Shown here piece after piece: positions 51,505 to 60,154 of a DNA stretch of 64,000 nt. Position 1 is the stretch's first letter. Each line of letters opens with the position of its first letter. The position numbers and the translations under genes were made by a program. The notes below the pieces were generated by a model. It ran no database searches. It saw only the letters and a program-made list of their open reading frames with translations, and was not told the origin of the DNA. This DNA comes from JAIUNP01 sp020161975 (GTDB lineage Bacteria > Pseudomonadota > Alphaproteobacteria > Rhizobiales > Beijerinckiaceae), in the NCBI GenBank assembly GCA_036745275.1, contig DAIOGK010000004.1, positions 1 to 64,000 on the forward strand. Reading direction: 5' to 3'.

Positions 51505-52668
51505 ATGCCGCCGTCCGATCCAGAGTGGAGCCTGCGCTTGCTGAAATCTGTCCTGCGCGCAATGTCCATGGTTGTGCTCGCCATGTCAGCCATCGGTGGC
51601 CACTCCGGCCCGGCACAGGCGCAGGATTCGGCGTTGCAACTGCTGCCACAGGAACAGCCTGCGAGCCGCCAGCCGTCCATCTGGAATTTTTTCCAGCCCG
51701 TGGCGCCGAAGCCCGCACCGGTTGAAACGGAGGCAGTGGAAGACGAGGCGCAGCCCGCGCCCTTCAAGCGGGCGAACGTGCCCCTGCCGCCTACCCTTCC
51801 CCGACGCGCTGCCGCGCCTGTCGCGCCCCGGCCTGCGACATCCGCTGTAACGAAAGCACCGGTCGATGACAGCGAGACTGTAGCGGCCGGAGAACCGGAG
51901 ACAGCCGCATCGACGCCCGAACGGCGGGCCAGCTATCAACCCGCGCGCGTTCCGCTGCCGCCGGTCATTCACCGGTCCGCCCGCAATGCACCGGTCACTT
52001 CACCGGTCGCCGACGCGCCGATTGCGGTGACAGCGCCGCCGCAGCCCCGTCCGACCGGGCTGTTTGCCATGCTGGCGGCTTATTCGGAGCCGGAACGGAC
52101 TTCGCCGGGCGTCCTGTCCGATTCTGATTCCGCGCGCCCCGTGTTTGCGCCGCCGGCGACCAGCCGCCTTGCGCCTCCATCCGAGCCGGCGACCCCCTCG
52201 GCCCGGACGACCAAGCTTGATCTCTCCGATCCGTTCCGTCCGAAGCGACTGAAACAGTCGCCGGATGAACGCGACGACGATCTCGATGACGAGGGCGGCA
52301 CCAAGCTCGTGGAGAAGCAGGTCGATTCGGTCGAGATTCAATGCCTCAAACCGGACTTGATGGCGATGATCTACAAGGCGGGCGACCATTTCGGCGCGAC
52401 GCCCGTCATTACCTCGGGTTTCCGCAATCGGGGGCGGCGTGGCAGCCATCACCGCAAATGCGAGGCCGCAGATTTCTTCATTCCGGATGTGGCATCTGCG
52501 ACACTGGTGCGTTATCTGCGCGCCCTGCCCGGCGCCGGCGGCGTCGGGACGTATTGCCACACCAAAGCAGTCCATCTCGATGTGGGCGAACCACGCAACT
52601 GGCATCAGTGCGGGCGGCGACGCAGCTTTGCCTTGCGTGCACCGGTTACCGAAATCGGGTCGCGTTGA
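51505..52668 (+). CDS. Secreted M15-like (DUF882/YcbK-type) peptidase domain protein
   Basis: The 387-residue protein has a signal segment (LRLLKSVLRAMSMVVLAMSA), a long proline/alanine-rich linker with repeats of PVPLPP-type (residues about 60-220) and a C-terminal YcbK/M15-like domain: VITSGFRNRGRRGSHHRKCE, AADFFIPDVASATLVRYL and VGTYCHTKAVHLDVGEPRNW, with the zinc ligands His, Asp and His. Presumed peptidoglycan or cell-wall peptidase. ATG 51505 is chosen because it gives the signal; 51562 is an alternative. Downstream of aatA, gap 59 bases. Confidence 0.78.
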   Translation: MPPSDPEWSLRLLKSVLRAMSMVVLAMSAIGGHSGPAQAQDSALQLLPQEQPASRQPSIWNFFQPVAPKPAPVETEAVEDEAQPAPFKRANVPLPPTLPRRAAAPVAPRPATSAVTKAPVDDSETVAAGEPETAASTPERRASYQPARVPLPPVIHRSARNAPVTSPVADAPIAVTAPPQPRPTGLFAMLAAYSEPERTSPGVLSDSDSARPVFAPPATSRLAPPSEPATPSARTTKLDLSDPFRPKRLKQSPDERDDDLDDEGGTKLVEKQVDSVEIQCLKPDLMAMIYKAGDHFGATPVITSGFRNRGRRGSHHRKCEAADFFIPDVASATLVRYLRALPGAGGVGTYCHTKAVHLDVGEPRNWHQCGRRRSFALRAPVTEIGSR

Positions 52669-52712
52669 GGGCGCGCATCCTCTAGGTTCAGCGCCTCTCA
52701 ACCGAGGCCATC

Positions 52713-53651
52713 ATGACCGTTCCGTCTTACACCACGCGCCCCATGAATACGACCGAATGGGCGCTGATTGCCTTTCTTGCTGCCATCTGGGGCGGATCAT
52801 TCTTCTTCATCGCAATCGCGGTGAAAGAACTGCCGCCGTTCACCATCGTATTTCTGCGGGTGTTTATTGGCGCGCTTGGGCTGCTTGCCCTGCTCGCATT
52901 GACCGGCCAGCGCATTCCGATGACGCGCGAAGCCTTGATCGCGCTTTTTGCGATGGGGCTTTTCAACAATGTCATTCCACAGACGCTGATCGTATTCGCT
53001 CAACAGACGCTGCCGAGCGGCCAGGCCTCGATCCTCAATGCGACAACGCCCTTCTTCACGGTGCTGTTGCTGCACTTTCTGACCCGGGATGAGCGGGCGA
53101 CGCCCCTGAAATGGGCCGGCGTTGCGGTCGGATTCACCGGCGTTGCGCTTATGATCGGGCTTGATGTGCTCAAAACCTCCGGCGCGCTGCTGCTGCCACA
53201 GCTTGCCATGCTCACGTCCAGTTGCAGCTATGGTATTTCGGGTTTGACAGGGCGGCGGGTTGCCCGGCTTGGCGCCCATCCGACGGCAGCAGCGGCTGGC
53301 CAGCTCTGCGCCTCCAGCATCATGATGGCGCCGATGATGTTGGTCTTCGACAAGCCGTTCTCGCTGCCAATGCCATCGCACACCGTCTGGCTGGCCATCC
53401 TCGGCCTCGCACTCATTTCGACTGCACTCGCCTATATCGTCTATTTCCGCATTCTGGCGACGGCGGGGCCCACAAACCTGTCGCTTGTCACCTTTCTCGT
53501 GCCGGTGAGCGCGTTGCTGCTCGGCATCCTGTTTCTGGGCGAAACGCTGCATCTCAGGCATCTGGTCGGCATGGTTGTGATCGGGCTGGGGCTGGCGCTG
53601 ATCGACGGACGGCCTGTGCGCCGGTTCACGGAAAGGCGCGCCCATGGCTGA
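52713..53651 (+). CDS. DMT/EamA family transporter
   Basis: This 312-residue membrane protein has ten predicted hydrophobic segments with the EamA core WALIAFLAAIWGGSFFFIAI and PTNLSLVTFLVPVSALLLGI. Likely exports an amino acid or metabolite; substrate unknown. Start ATG 52713 has GAGG 6 bases upstream. It overlaps the stand-alone Ada-domain gene by 8 bases. Confidence 0.92.
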   Translation: MTVPSYTTRPMNTTEWALIAFLAAIWGGSFFFIAIAVKELPPFTIVFLRVFIGALGLLALLALTGQRIPMTREALIALFAMGLFNNVIPQTLIVFAQQTLPSGQASILNATTPFFTVLLLHFLTRDERATPLKWAGVAVGFTGVALMIGLDVLKTSGALLLPQLAMLTSSCSYGISGLTGRRVARLGAHPTAAAAGQLCASSIMMAPMMLVFDKPFSLPMPSHTVWLAILGLALISTALAYIVYFRILATAGPTNLSLVTFLVPVSALLLGILFLGETLHLRHLVGMVVIGLGLALIDGRPVRRFTERRAHG

Positions 53652-53868
53652 TGTTTTCACCACGGACGATGCCCGCTGGCAGGCCTGTCTTGCCCGCGAT
53701 CCGGCGGCGGACGGTCACTTCCTGAGCCTTGTCAGAACCACCAGGATTTTCTGCCGTCCGGTCTGCCCGGCCCGCCCCTTGCGCAAGAATGTCAGCTTTG
53801 CCGCTACGGCAGAAGCGGCGCTGGCGCTGGGCTATCGCGCCTGCAAGCGCTGCCGGCCGCTGGGATGA
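53644..53868 (+). CDS. Stand-alone Ada-type zinc-binding (methylphosphotriester) domain
   Basis: This 74-residue protein matches the N-terminal Ada domain that removes methyl groups from DNA phosphotriesters: RTTRIFCRPVCPARPLRKNV, then GYRACKRCRP, with four cysteines (FC...VC and AC..RC) for zinc and methyl acceptance. No HTH or alkyltransferase domain follows. It starts 8 bases inside the EamA gene. Full Ada would have 200 or more extra residues, so it is either a single-domain homologue or a truncated remnant. Confidence 0.75.
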   Translation: MADVFTTDDARWQACLARDPAADGHFLSLVRTTRIFCRPVCPARPLRKNVSFAATAEAALALGYRACKRCRPLG

Positions 53869-53907
53869 GAGACTTGCGCGGGGCGGCAAAACCTTGTTGA
53901 TGGCGGC

Positions 53908-54933
53908 GTGATCGACGCTGCCACCCGTTCCGAGCTTGCTGCTGCCCGCCGCCTTGTCGCCGGGGCGCGCTGCTGGGTTTTGTCAGATGGCAAGATTGGC
54001 GACGAGGTACAATGCCTTGGCGTTGCCGAAGCACTCGGGCTTGCCGCCGAGGTGCGCCGTGTGGCGCCGCGCAAGCCCTGGGTCTGGTTGATGCCCTGGG
54101 GAGGCATTGACCCCGCCGAAGCGCCGGCAAAGCCTGGCAGCCCACTCGCTGCCCCCTACCCCGATATCGCCATTGCCTCCGGGCGTCGTACCGTCAGCTA
54201 TCTCCGGCATGTCAAACGGGCCAGTGGCGGCAAGACCTTCACGGTTTATCTGAAAGATCCGCGCTCCGGCGCCGGTTCCGCCGATTTCCTCTGGGTGCCA
54301 CAACATGACCGCCTGCGCGGCGAGAATGTGCTCGTCACGCTGACCTCACCGCACCGGCTTTCGCCGGAGCGGCTTTTGGCCGCGCGCGCCGCCCCGCCCT
54401 ATGGGCTCGACAGATTGCCCCACCCGCGCGTGGCGCTGGTCATCGGTGGCAACAGCCACCATCATCGCTTCACCGATGCTGACATTGCGGACTTTGCCGG
54501 CCATGTGCGCCAGCTTGCCGAAGCAGGCGCCGGGCTGATGGCCACGGCCTCGCGCCGCACCCCGCCTTCGCTGGCGGGCGCGCTCCGCACCATCGTGACT
54601 GAGCGAGGCGGCTTTTTCTGGGACGGGACGGGTGAAAACCCCTATCCGGCCATGCTGGCGCTGGCCGACGCCGTGGTTGTCACGGCGGATTCGGTGAATA
54701 TGGTCGGCGAGGCGCTGGTGACGGGCAAGCCGGTCCACATCGTCGAACCATCCGGTGGCTCGGCAAAAATCACAAAATTTTTGTCTGAACTTCGGGCCGC
54801 CGGCCTTGTCCGCCCCTTCGCCGGGCGTATCGAAGGCTCTACATATACCCCTGTCGATGCCACGCAGACGATTGCCGTGGCTCTTGCGCAGCGCTTTGCC
54901 GCCGTCCGCGCGCAGCTGAAGGATTTGCCATGA
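53908..54933 (+). CDS. ELM1/mitochondrial-fission-like GT-B family protein
   Basis: The 341-residue protein matches the ELM1 family: CWVLSDGKIGDEVQCLGVAE, LVIGGNSHHHRFTDADIADF, MATASRRTPPSLAGAL, and VVTADSVNMVGEALVTGKPV, with a GT-B-like architecture. Bacterial function is unknown, perhaps nucleotide-sugar dependent. Start GTG 53908. It overlaps trxB by ATGA, a rhizobial pairing. Confidence 0.85.
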   Translation: MIDAATRSELAAARRLVAGARCWVLSDGKIGDEVQCLGVAEALGLAAEVRRVAPRKPWVWLMPWGGIDPAEAPAKPGSPLAAPYPDIAIASGRRTVSYLRHVKRASGGKTFTVYLKDPRSGAGSADFLWVPQHDRLRGENVLVTLTSPHRLSPERLLAARAAPPYGLDRLPHPRVALVIGGNSHHHRFTDADIADFAGHVRQLAEAGAGLMATASRRTPPSLAGALRTIVTERGGFFWDGTGENPYPAMLALADAVVVTADSVNMVGEALVTGKPVHIVEPSGGSAKITKFLSELRAAGLVRPFAGRIEGSTYTPVDATQTIAVALAQRFAAVRAQLKDLP

Positions 54934-55895
54934 CCACGCCCCGCCACGCCCAGGTTGTCATCATCGGCTCCGGCCCCGCCGGCTACACGGCAGCGATCTA
55001 TGCCGCCCGCGCCATGCTGAAACCGGTGATGATCTCCGGCTTTGAGCCGGGGGGACAGCTGATGATCACCACGGATGTCGAGAATTATCCGGGCTTTGCC
55101 GATGTCATCCAGGGGCCGTGGCTGATGGAGCAGATGAGGCTTCAGGCTGAACATGTCGGCACGGAGATGATTTCCGATCACGTCTCGGCGGTCGATCTGG
55201 CGCGCCGACCCTTCACCATCACCTGTGATTCGGGCGCCGTGTTTACGGCCGATGCGCTCATCATCGCGACCGGCGCAAAGGCCAAGTGGCTGGAAACGCC
55301 ATCCGAGCAGAAGTTCAAGGGTTTTGGCGTTTCCGCCTGTGCCACCTGCGACGGCTTTTTCTATCGCGGCAAGGATGTGGTGGTGGTCGGCGGCGGCAAT
55401 TCGGCAGTGGAGGAGGCGCTCTATCTTGCCAATCTCGCCAGCTCCGTGACGCTGGTGCACCGGCGCGACCATCTGAAGGCGGAGATGATCCTTCAGGAGC
55501 GGCTGCTCGCCCACCCGAAGATCAAGGTAGTCTGGGATTCGGCCATCGAGGAAATCTGCGGGACCACCGAACCGCTCGGCGTCACCCATGTGCGGCTGAA
55601 GAACGTGAAGACCGGTGCGATCAGCGAAGTTTCGACGCACGGGGTCTTCGTGGCTATTGGACACAAGCCCGCATCCGAACTGTTCATCGGCCAGATCGAT
55701 ATGCGGCCTTCAGGCTATCTTGCGACGGTTCCGGGCTCTACCGCCACCAATGTGCCGGGCGTGTTTGCCGCCGGCGATGTCGCGGACGAGACCTATCGGC
55801 AGGCTGTCACCGCCGCAGGCATGGGCTGTATGGCAGCGCTGGAGGCGGAACGCTGGCTCCACGCCACGGCCGCCAACCGAAAAGCCGCAGAATAA
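54930..55895 (+). CDS. trxB: Thioredoxin-disulfide reductase
   Basis: TrxB reduces thioredoxin with NADPH and FAD. The 321-residue protein has GSGPAGYTAAIYAARAMLKP, the redox CATC in VSACATCDGFFYRGKDVVVV, GGGNSAVEEALYLANLASSV and FAAGDVADETYRQAVTAAGM. Typical length. ATGA overlap with ELM1-like gene; lsrB follows 140 bases downstream. Confidence 0.97.
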   Translation: MTTPRHAQVVIIGSGPAGYTAAIYAARAMLKPVMISGFEPGGQLMITTDVENYPGFADVIQGPWLMEQMRLQAEHVGTEMISDHVSAVDLARRPFTITCDSGAVFTADALIIATGAKAKWLETPSEQKFKGFGVSACATCDGFFYRGKDVVVVGGGNSAVEEALYLANLASSVTLVHRRDHLKAEMILQERLLAHPKIKVVWDSAIEEICGTTEPLGVTHVRLKNVKTGAISEVSTHGVFVAIGHKPASELFIGQIDMRPSGYLATVPGSTATNVPGVFAAGDVADETYRQAVTAAGMGCMAALEAERWLHATAANRKAAE

Positions 55896-56035
55896 GCAGC
55901 CGGCCACGAAAAGGCGCTTGCCAATATCCGCATGGCTTGCCACCCTTCCATGCATAAGGGGAGGCGGCAGACAGATCGACACGGGACCAGCGGGCGTTTA
56001 TCCGGCGGTCCCGGCGTGGTGATGCCGGAGTGTCG

Positions 56036-56926
56036 ATGGATTGGGACAAGGTTCGCATCTTTCATGCGGCGGCTGCCGCCGGAAGCCTGACAAAGGCCGG
56101 CGACGCGCTCGGCCTGTCGCAATCCGCTGTCAGCCGACAGGTCAGTGCGCTTGAGGCGGAACTGAAAATCCCGCTGTTTCATCGCCACGCCCGAGGGCTC
56201 GTGCTGACCGAGCAGGGCGAACTTCTGTTCCGCACCGCGCGCGACCTCGTGACCAAGCTGGAACAGACGCAGGCGATGCTGATGGACAGCCGCCAGAAGC
56301 CCGATGGGCTGTTGAAAGTCACCGCGAATATCGGCCTTGGCGCCCATTGGCTGACGCCGCGTCTCGACGAATTCCTCGATCAGTTCCCCGATATCCGGCT
56401 TCAGGTTATCCTGACCGATGACGAGCTTGATCTTGCCATGCGCGAGGCCGATGTGGCTGTGCGCCTGCGTGAGCCGGTGCAGGGTGATCTTATCCGGCGC
56501 AAGCTTTTCACCGTGCATTTCCATGCCCTCGCAGCGCCCGAGTATCTGAAGCGGCACGGCCAGCCGCGCGTTGTTTCCGATCTCGACCAGCACAGGCTGC
56601 TGCTCTTTGGCGGGGATATTCCGTCGTATCTCAAGAATCTGAACTGGCACATGACCGTTGGCCGTGAATCACGCGAGCCGCGCGAACCCGTTTTGATCGT
56701 CAACAATCTCACCAGCCTTCTACGCGCCGTGCAGCGGGGGGCAGGCATTGCCGTGCTGCCAGACTATCTGATCGAACAGAACTCCGGGCTGGTTCAGGTG
56801 CTGGCCTCTGAATCCATGCCTGAACTTGAGTGCTTCCTCGTCTATGCTGAAGCATTGAAGGGCGTTGCGCGCGTGCAGGCCTTCCGGGACTTTCTGGTGG
56901 CCAAGGCCCAGCGCTGGTCATTCTGA
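56036..56926 (+). CDS. lsrB: LysR regulator LsrB/VtlR
   Basis: The 296-residue protein starts MDWDKVRIFHAAAAAGSLTK and has the HTH LGLSQSAVSRQVSALEAELK; QRGAGIAVLPDYLIEQNSGL and the end VQAFRDFLVAKAQRWSF match the LsrB/VtlR subgroup known from Sinorhizobium, Agrobacterium and Brucella. Its position after trxB is the conserved site. In Brucella VtlR activates an AbcR-type sRNA; such an sRNA candidate lies 186 bases after this gene. ATG 56036 has GGAG 5 bases upstream, GTG 56030 is rejected. Confidence 0.9.
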   Translation: MDWDKVRIFHAAAAAGSLTKAGDALGLSQSAVSRQVSALEAELKIPLFHRHARGLVLTEQGELLFRTARDLVTKLEQTQAMLMDSRQKPDGLLKVTANIGLGAHWLTPRLDEFLDQFPDIRLQVILTDDELDLAMREADVAVRLREPVQGDLIRRKLFTVHFHALAAPEYLKRHGQPRVVSDLDQHRLLLFGGDIPSYLKNLNWHMTVGRESREPREPVLIVNNLTSLLRAVQRGAGIAVLPDYLIEQNSGLVQVLASESMPELECFLVYAEALKGVARVQAFRDFLVAKAQRWSF

Positions 56927-56986
56927 ACGGGACGCGTCGCACCGGAAGACAGAGTTCAATCTGCAATCGTCGGGTGTTCTGCCCAG

Positions 56987-57008
56987 AAAAGCGCCGTTTT
57001 GCGCTTTT
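56987..57008. terminator. Rho-independent terminator after lsrB
   Basis: AAAAGCGC (56987-56994), loop CGTTTT, GCGCTTTT (57001-57008): perfect 8-bp stem ending in T4, 60 bases after the lsrB stop. It separates lsrB from the downstream sRNA. Confidence 0.65.
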
Positions 57009-57033
57009 GCAACAGGACATGGCAAACTGTTCG

Positions 57034-57054
57034 GATATGAAGCAAACGCATATC
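57034..57054 (+). promoter_or_regulatory. LysR-type dyad (T-N11-A) upstream of the AbcR-like sRNA
   Basis: GATATG (57034-57039), 9 bases, CATATC (57049-57054) is a perfect 6-bp inverted repeat that contains a T-N11-A core (T57038, A57050). It is centred about 68 bases before the predicted sRNA start, the usual LysR activator site. LsrB binding is an inference. Confidence 0.5.
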
Positions 57055-57074
57055 AGACATTACGATTTTACGGA

Positions 57075-57105
57075 TTGTGCAATGCAAAATAATGCCCGAT
57101 ATCTA
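57075..57105 (+). promoter_or_regulatory. Candidate promoter of the AbcR-like sRNA
   Basis: TTGTGC (57075-57080) and TATCTA (57100-57105) are 19 bases apart, with a predicted start near 57112. Weak -10 and long spacing fit a promoter needing an activator. The neighbouring ATTGTGCAAT (57074-57083) is another imperfect dyad. Confidence 0.4.
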
Positions 57106-57111
57106 AGCACA

Positions 57112-57246
57112 TCAAGGGCGCGGGCCACACATCTCCTCCCGGTGTCGAGCTCCCCTTGAATCGGTGGATCGTCCAATCTCCTCCCGTTTGGACCCACCAA
57201 GAGCCGGGTGCTTCGGTTTCCATGCCGAAGCGCCCGGTCTTTTTTT
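57112..57246 (+). ncRNA. abcR: AbcR / alpha-r15 family small regulatory RNA candidate
   Basis: About 135 nt downstream of lsrB. Two copies of ATCTCCTCCCG (57131-57141 and 57176-57186) lie 45 bases apart. The first is flanked by ACAC/GTGT; the second sits in the loop of a strong hairpin (GGTGG, GTCCAA / TTGGAC, CCACC, 57163-57198). A terminator follows. Anti-Shine-Dalgarno CUCCC loops, three hairpins and position beside lsrB are the known features of AbcR sRNAs, which silence ABC-transporter mRNAs with Hfq. Single copy here. Ends estimated. Confidence 0.78.
57204..57246 (+). terminator. Rho-independent terminator of the AbcR-like sRNA
   Basis: CCGGGTGCTTCGG (57204-57216), loop, CCGAAGCGCCCGG (57225-57237): 13-bp stem with one G-U pair, followed by TC and seven T residues. 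Confidence 0.9.
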
Positions 57247-57248
57247 CC

Positions 57249-57268
57249 AAAAATTACCGCATGTGCGG
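57249..57268 (-). terminator. Rho-independent terminator of msrP
   Basis: On the minus strand, CCGCA-CA-TGCGG (57268-57257) is followed by TAATTTTT (57256-57249), lying 35 bases downstream of the msrP stop, tail to tail with the sRNA terminator. Confidence 0.5.
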
Positions 57269-57303
57269 CATTCGGGCATAGATCAACGGTCACGACCGCG
57301 CAA

Positions 57304-58254
57304 TCAGGTGAAAAGGCGCTCGCCCTTCAGGCTCGTGTAAAGCCCCGCAACCTCAGCGGCATAGCCATTGTAGAGCTGGGTCGGGACCCGTTTGCCGGTG
57401 CCGAGCAGTTCCTCGGTGGCCTGGCTCCAGCGCGGATGGGGCACCTCCGGGTTCACATTGGCCCAGAAGCCGTATTCCATGGGCTGCAATTGTTCCCAAA
57501 GACTGACCGGCTGCTTGTCGGTAAAGGTGAACTTCCGGATCGACTTGACGCTCTTGAATCCATATTTCCACGGCACGGCGAGACGCAGCGGCGCGCCGAA
57601 CTGTTTTTGGGCCGGCTTGCCGTAAACACCCGTCACAAGGAAGGCGAGATCGTTGGCGGCCTCCTCGATGGTCAAGCCCTCGACATAGGGGAAGGGGTAG
57701 CCGGGGTTGCGCTGTCCCGGCGCCATTTTCGGATCGAGGAAGGTTTCCATCCGCACAAATTTTGCGCCAGACAGCGGCTTTGCGTAATCAAGTAAGGCCT
57801 TGAACGCAAAGCCGCTCCACGGCACGGCCATGGCCCAGGTCTCGACGCAACGGAAACGGTAGAGCCTCTCTTCCTTCGGCATCGCCTTGATGAGGTCGTC
57901 AATGCCGACTTCCATCGGCTTTTCCACGAGACCATCAATGACCACCGTCCAAGGGCGGGTCTTCAGCGCCTGTGCAGCACGCGCAATCGATTTCGAGGTG
58001 CCGTATTCATAGAAATTGTTGTAGCTGGACGCCGCCGCCTCTTCCGTTAACGAACGGTCCAGTGTGTATCGCGCGTTCTTCGGAAACGGATAGCTCGCCA
58101 TGGACGGATCATCGTCCAGACGCTGGGCCACAGCCGGTGCGGCAGCCATCGCTATCGAACCCGCCAGCAGCGCCCGGCGATTGAAGAAAACCGCCTCGGG
58201 CGTTGCTTCGGATTCTTGCAGCGTATCCCAGCTGCGTCGCGTTCTGATCAGCAT
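57304..58254 (-). CDS. msrP: Protein-methionine-sulfoxide reductase catalytic subunit MsrP (YedY)
   Basis: MsrP is a periplasmic molybdopterin enzyme repairing oxidised methionine. The 316-residue protein has a Tat-like signal (FFNRRALLAGSIAMAAAP), the Mo-ligand cysteine in YRFRCVETWAMAVPWSGFA, YNNFYEYG, GAPLRLAVPWKYGFKSVKSI and NPEVPHPRWSQATEELLGTG. ATG 58254 has GGGAG upstream; TTG 58269 is rejected. The membrane partner MsrQ is not adjacent in this window. Confidence 0.94.
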   Translation of the reverse strand: MLIRTRRSWDTLQESEATPEAVFFNRRALLAGSIAMAAAPAVAQRLDDDPSMASYPFPKNARYTLDRSLTEEAAASSYNNFYEYGTSKSIARAAQALKTRPWTVVIDGLVEKPMEVGIDDLIKAMPKEERLYRFRCVETWAMAVPWSGFAFKALLDYAKPLSGAKFVRMETFLDPKMAPGQRNPGYPFPYVEGLTIEEAANDLAFLVTGVYGKPAQKQFGAPLRLAVPWKYGFKSVKSIRKFTFTDKQPVSLWEQLQPMEYGFWANVNPEVPHPRWSQATEELLGTGKRVPTQLYNGYAAEVAGLYTSLKGERLFT

Positions 58255-58337
58255 GGCCGGCTCCCTCAATTGCTCCGCGTGAGGGTGGCAAGCCGGCGTG
58301 GCGGTTTCAAGTCAAAACGCGGAGAGGTCGCCGCAAT

Positions 58338-60032
58338 CTACTTCTTTTCGGCCATCACCTCGTCGCGCAGCACACGGCGGAGCAGCTTGCCGACATTGGT
58401 CTTCGGCAGTGCATCCCGGAAATTGACATGACGGGGCACCTTGTAGCCGGTCAGCTTCTCCTTGCAGAAGGCGCGCACATCTTCAACTGTCAGATTCGGG
58501 TCCTTCTTCACGATATAGGCTGAAACAGCCTCGCCCGAGCCCGCATCCGGTACGCCAATGACTGCAACTTCGAGAACGCCGGGATGCGAGGCGATGACGT
58601 CCTCAACCTCGTTCGGATAGACGTTGAAGCCCGAAACCAGGATCATGTCCTTCAAACGATCAACGATCTTGAACTGCCCATCCGGCAGCATCACGGCGAT
58701 ATCGCCCGAGCGGAAAAAGCCATCTTCCGTCATCACCTTGGCCGTCTCGTCCGGTCGCTGCCAGTAGCCAACCATGACCTGGGGGCCGCGAATGAGCAGT
58801 TCGCCTGATTCGCCCTGGGCGACATCGTTGCCGTTTTCATCGCGGATAACGATATCGGTCGAGGGAACGGGGAAACCGATCGTGCCGGAGAACTCTTCCA
58901 GATGGCAGTTGTTGAGCGTGGCAACAGGCGAGGTTTCCGACAGGCCATAGCCCTCAAGAACAGCGACGCCTGTCAGTTCCTTCCACTTCCGCGCAACTGC
59001 CGACTGCATCGCCATGCCGCCCGCGACGGCGGAAATGAGATGCGAGAAATCGACTTCCTTGATCTTCGGATGGTTCGCAAGGGCGTTATAAAGCGTGTTC
59101 ACACCCGAGAAGAACGTGACCTGGGACTTTTTAAGGGTCTCTATGAAGCCGTCAAAATCACGCGGGTTGGCGATCAGCAGGCACATGGCACCGATGCGCG
59201 TCATCAGGATGCAGCAGCAGGTGAGCCCGAAGATATGATAGAGTGGCAAGGCCGTGACCATCACATGGTTCGGCGTCGCATTCAGCTTCGGCCCCAGCCA
59301 GGCTTCTGTCTGGAGAATGTTGGAAGCCACGTTCCGGTGCGTCAGGGTCGCGCCCTTGGCCACCCCCGTAGTGCCGCCGGTATATTGCAGGAAGGCGATA
59401 TCATCCTGGGAGACATCAACCGGCTTGAAGCCCCGCGCGCGGCCAGCGGACAGCACTTCGGAAAATGTATGTGTTCCGGGAATTGACCAGGACGGAACCG
59501 ATTTCTTGACGTGCTTGGCAACGAAATTGACGATTTTGCCCTTGAGACCGAGAAGATCGCCCGGCTGGACGATGACAACACGCTTCACGCCCGTGTGCTT
59601 CAAGGCTTCCTGCGCAACATGGGCGAATGTCTCCATCACGAACAGGGTGGTGGCGCCCGAATCCTTCAACTGGTGCTCAAGCTCACGCGGAGTGTAAAGC
59701 GGATTGACGTTGACAACCGTATAGCCGCCCACCAGCACGCCGAAAATCGCCGCCGGATAGGCCATGATGTTCGGCATCATCAGCGCGATGCGCTCACCGC
59801 GCTGGCAGCCCTGCGCCTGAAGCCAGCCGGCGACCGATTCGGACGCCGCCTGGATCTCGCGGAACGTCAGGCGCTTGCCGAAACTCTCGAACGCCGACTT
59901 TTCGGGAAACTTGCGGCAAGCATCCACGATGATCGAAGCGAGCGTTCCGACCTTGGCATAATCAATTTCAGCCGGCACATCGGCAGGATAATGATCCAGC
60001 CACGGACGCTTGATCGCAGGCGCTGCGTTCAT
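58338..60032 (-). CDS. fadD: Long-chain-fatty-acid--CoA ligase
   Basis: FadD activates fatty acids to acyl-CoA with ATP. The 564-residue protein has the AMP-binding motif LQYTGGTTGVAKGATLTHRN, EGYGLSETSPVATLN, FFRSGDIAVMLPDGQFKIVD and VSGFNVYPNEVEDVIASHPG with the catalytic Lys near the end. GGAGG lies 6 bases before ATG 60032 (and 3 before 60035). It lies 119 bases downstream of greA on the same strand. Confidence 0.94.
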   Translation of the reverse strand: MNAAPAIKRPWLDHYPADVPAEIDYAKVGTLASIIVDACRKFPEKSAFESFGKRLTFREIQAASESVAGWLQAQGCQRGERIALMMPNIMAYPAAIFGVLVGGYTVVNVNPLYTPRELEHQLKDSGATTLFVMETFAHVAQEALKHTGVKRVVIVQPGDLLGLKGKIVNFVAKHVKKSVPSWSIPGTHTFSEVLSAGRARGFKPVDVSQDDIAFLQYTGGTTGVAKGATLTHRNVASNILQTEAWLGPKLNATPNHVMVTALPLYHIFGLTCCCILMTRIGAMCLLIANPRDFDGFIETLKKSQVTFFSGVNTLYNALANHPKIKEVDFSHLISAVAGGMAMQSAVARKWKELTGVAVLEGYGLSETSPVATLNNCHLEEFSGTIGFPVPSTDIVIRDENGNDVAQGESGELLIRGPQVMVGYWQRPDETAKVMTEDGFFRSGDIAVMLPDGQFKIVDRLKDMILVSGFNVYPNEVEDVIASHPGVLEVAVIGVPDAGSGEAVSAYIVKKDPNLTVEDVRAFCKEKLTGYKVPRHVNFRDALPKTNVGKLLRRVLRDEVMAEKK

Positions 60033-60154
60033 CATTCACCTCCCCGACAACGGCCCCGGCTGCGCCGGGGCATCACGTTAGTTTATATGTGAAGCAATAT
60101 GCTTCATTCACTGACGATCTGTCGAGAGGGCCGAGCCTTGTTTTCTGTCTTTTT

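Noticed and set aside
57060..57293. Short minus-strand frames within the sRNA region
   Set aside because: They have no SD and cover two terminator hairpins; the structured RNA and terminators explain the region better.
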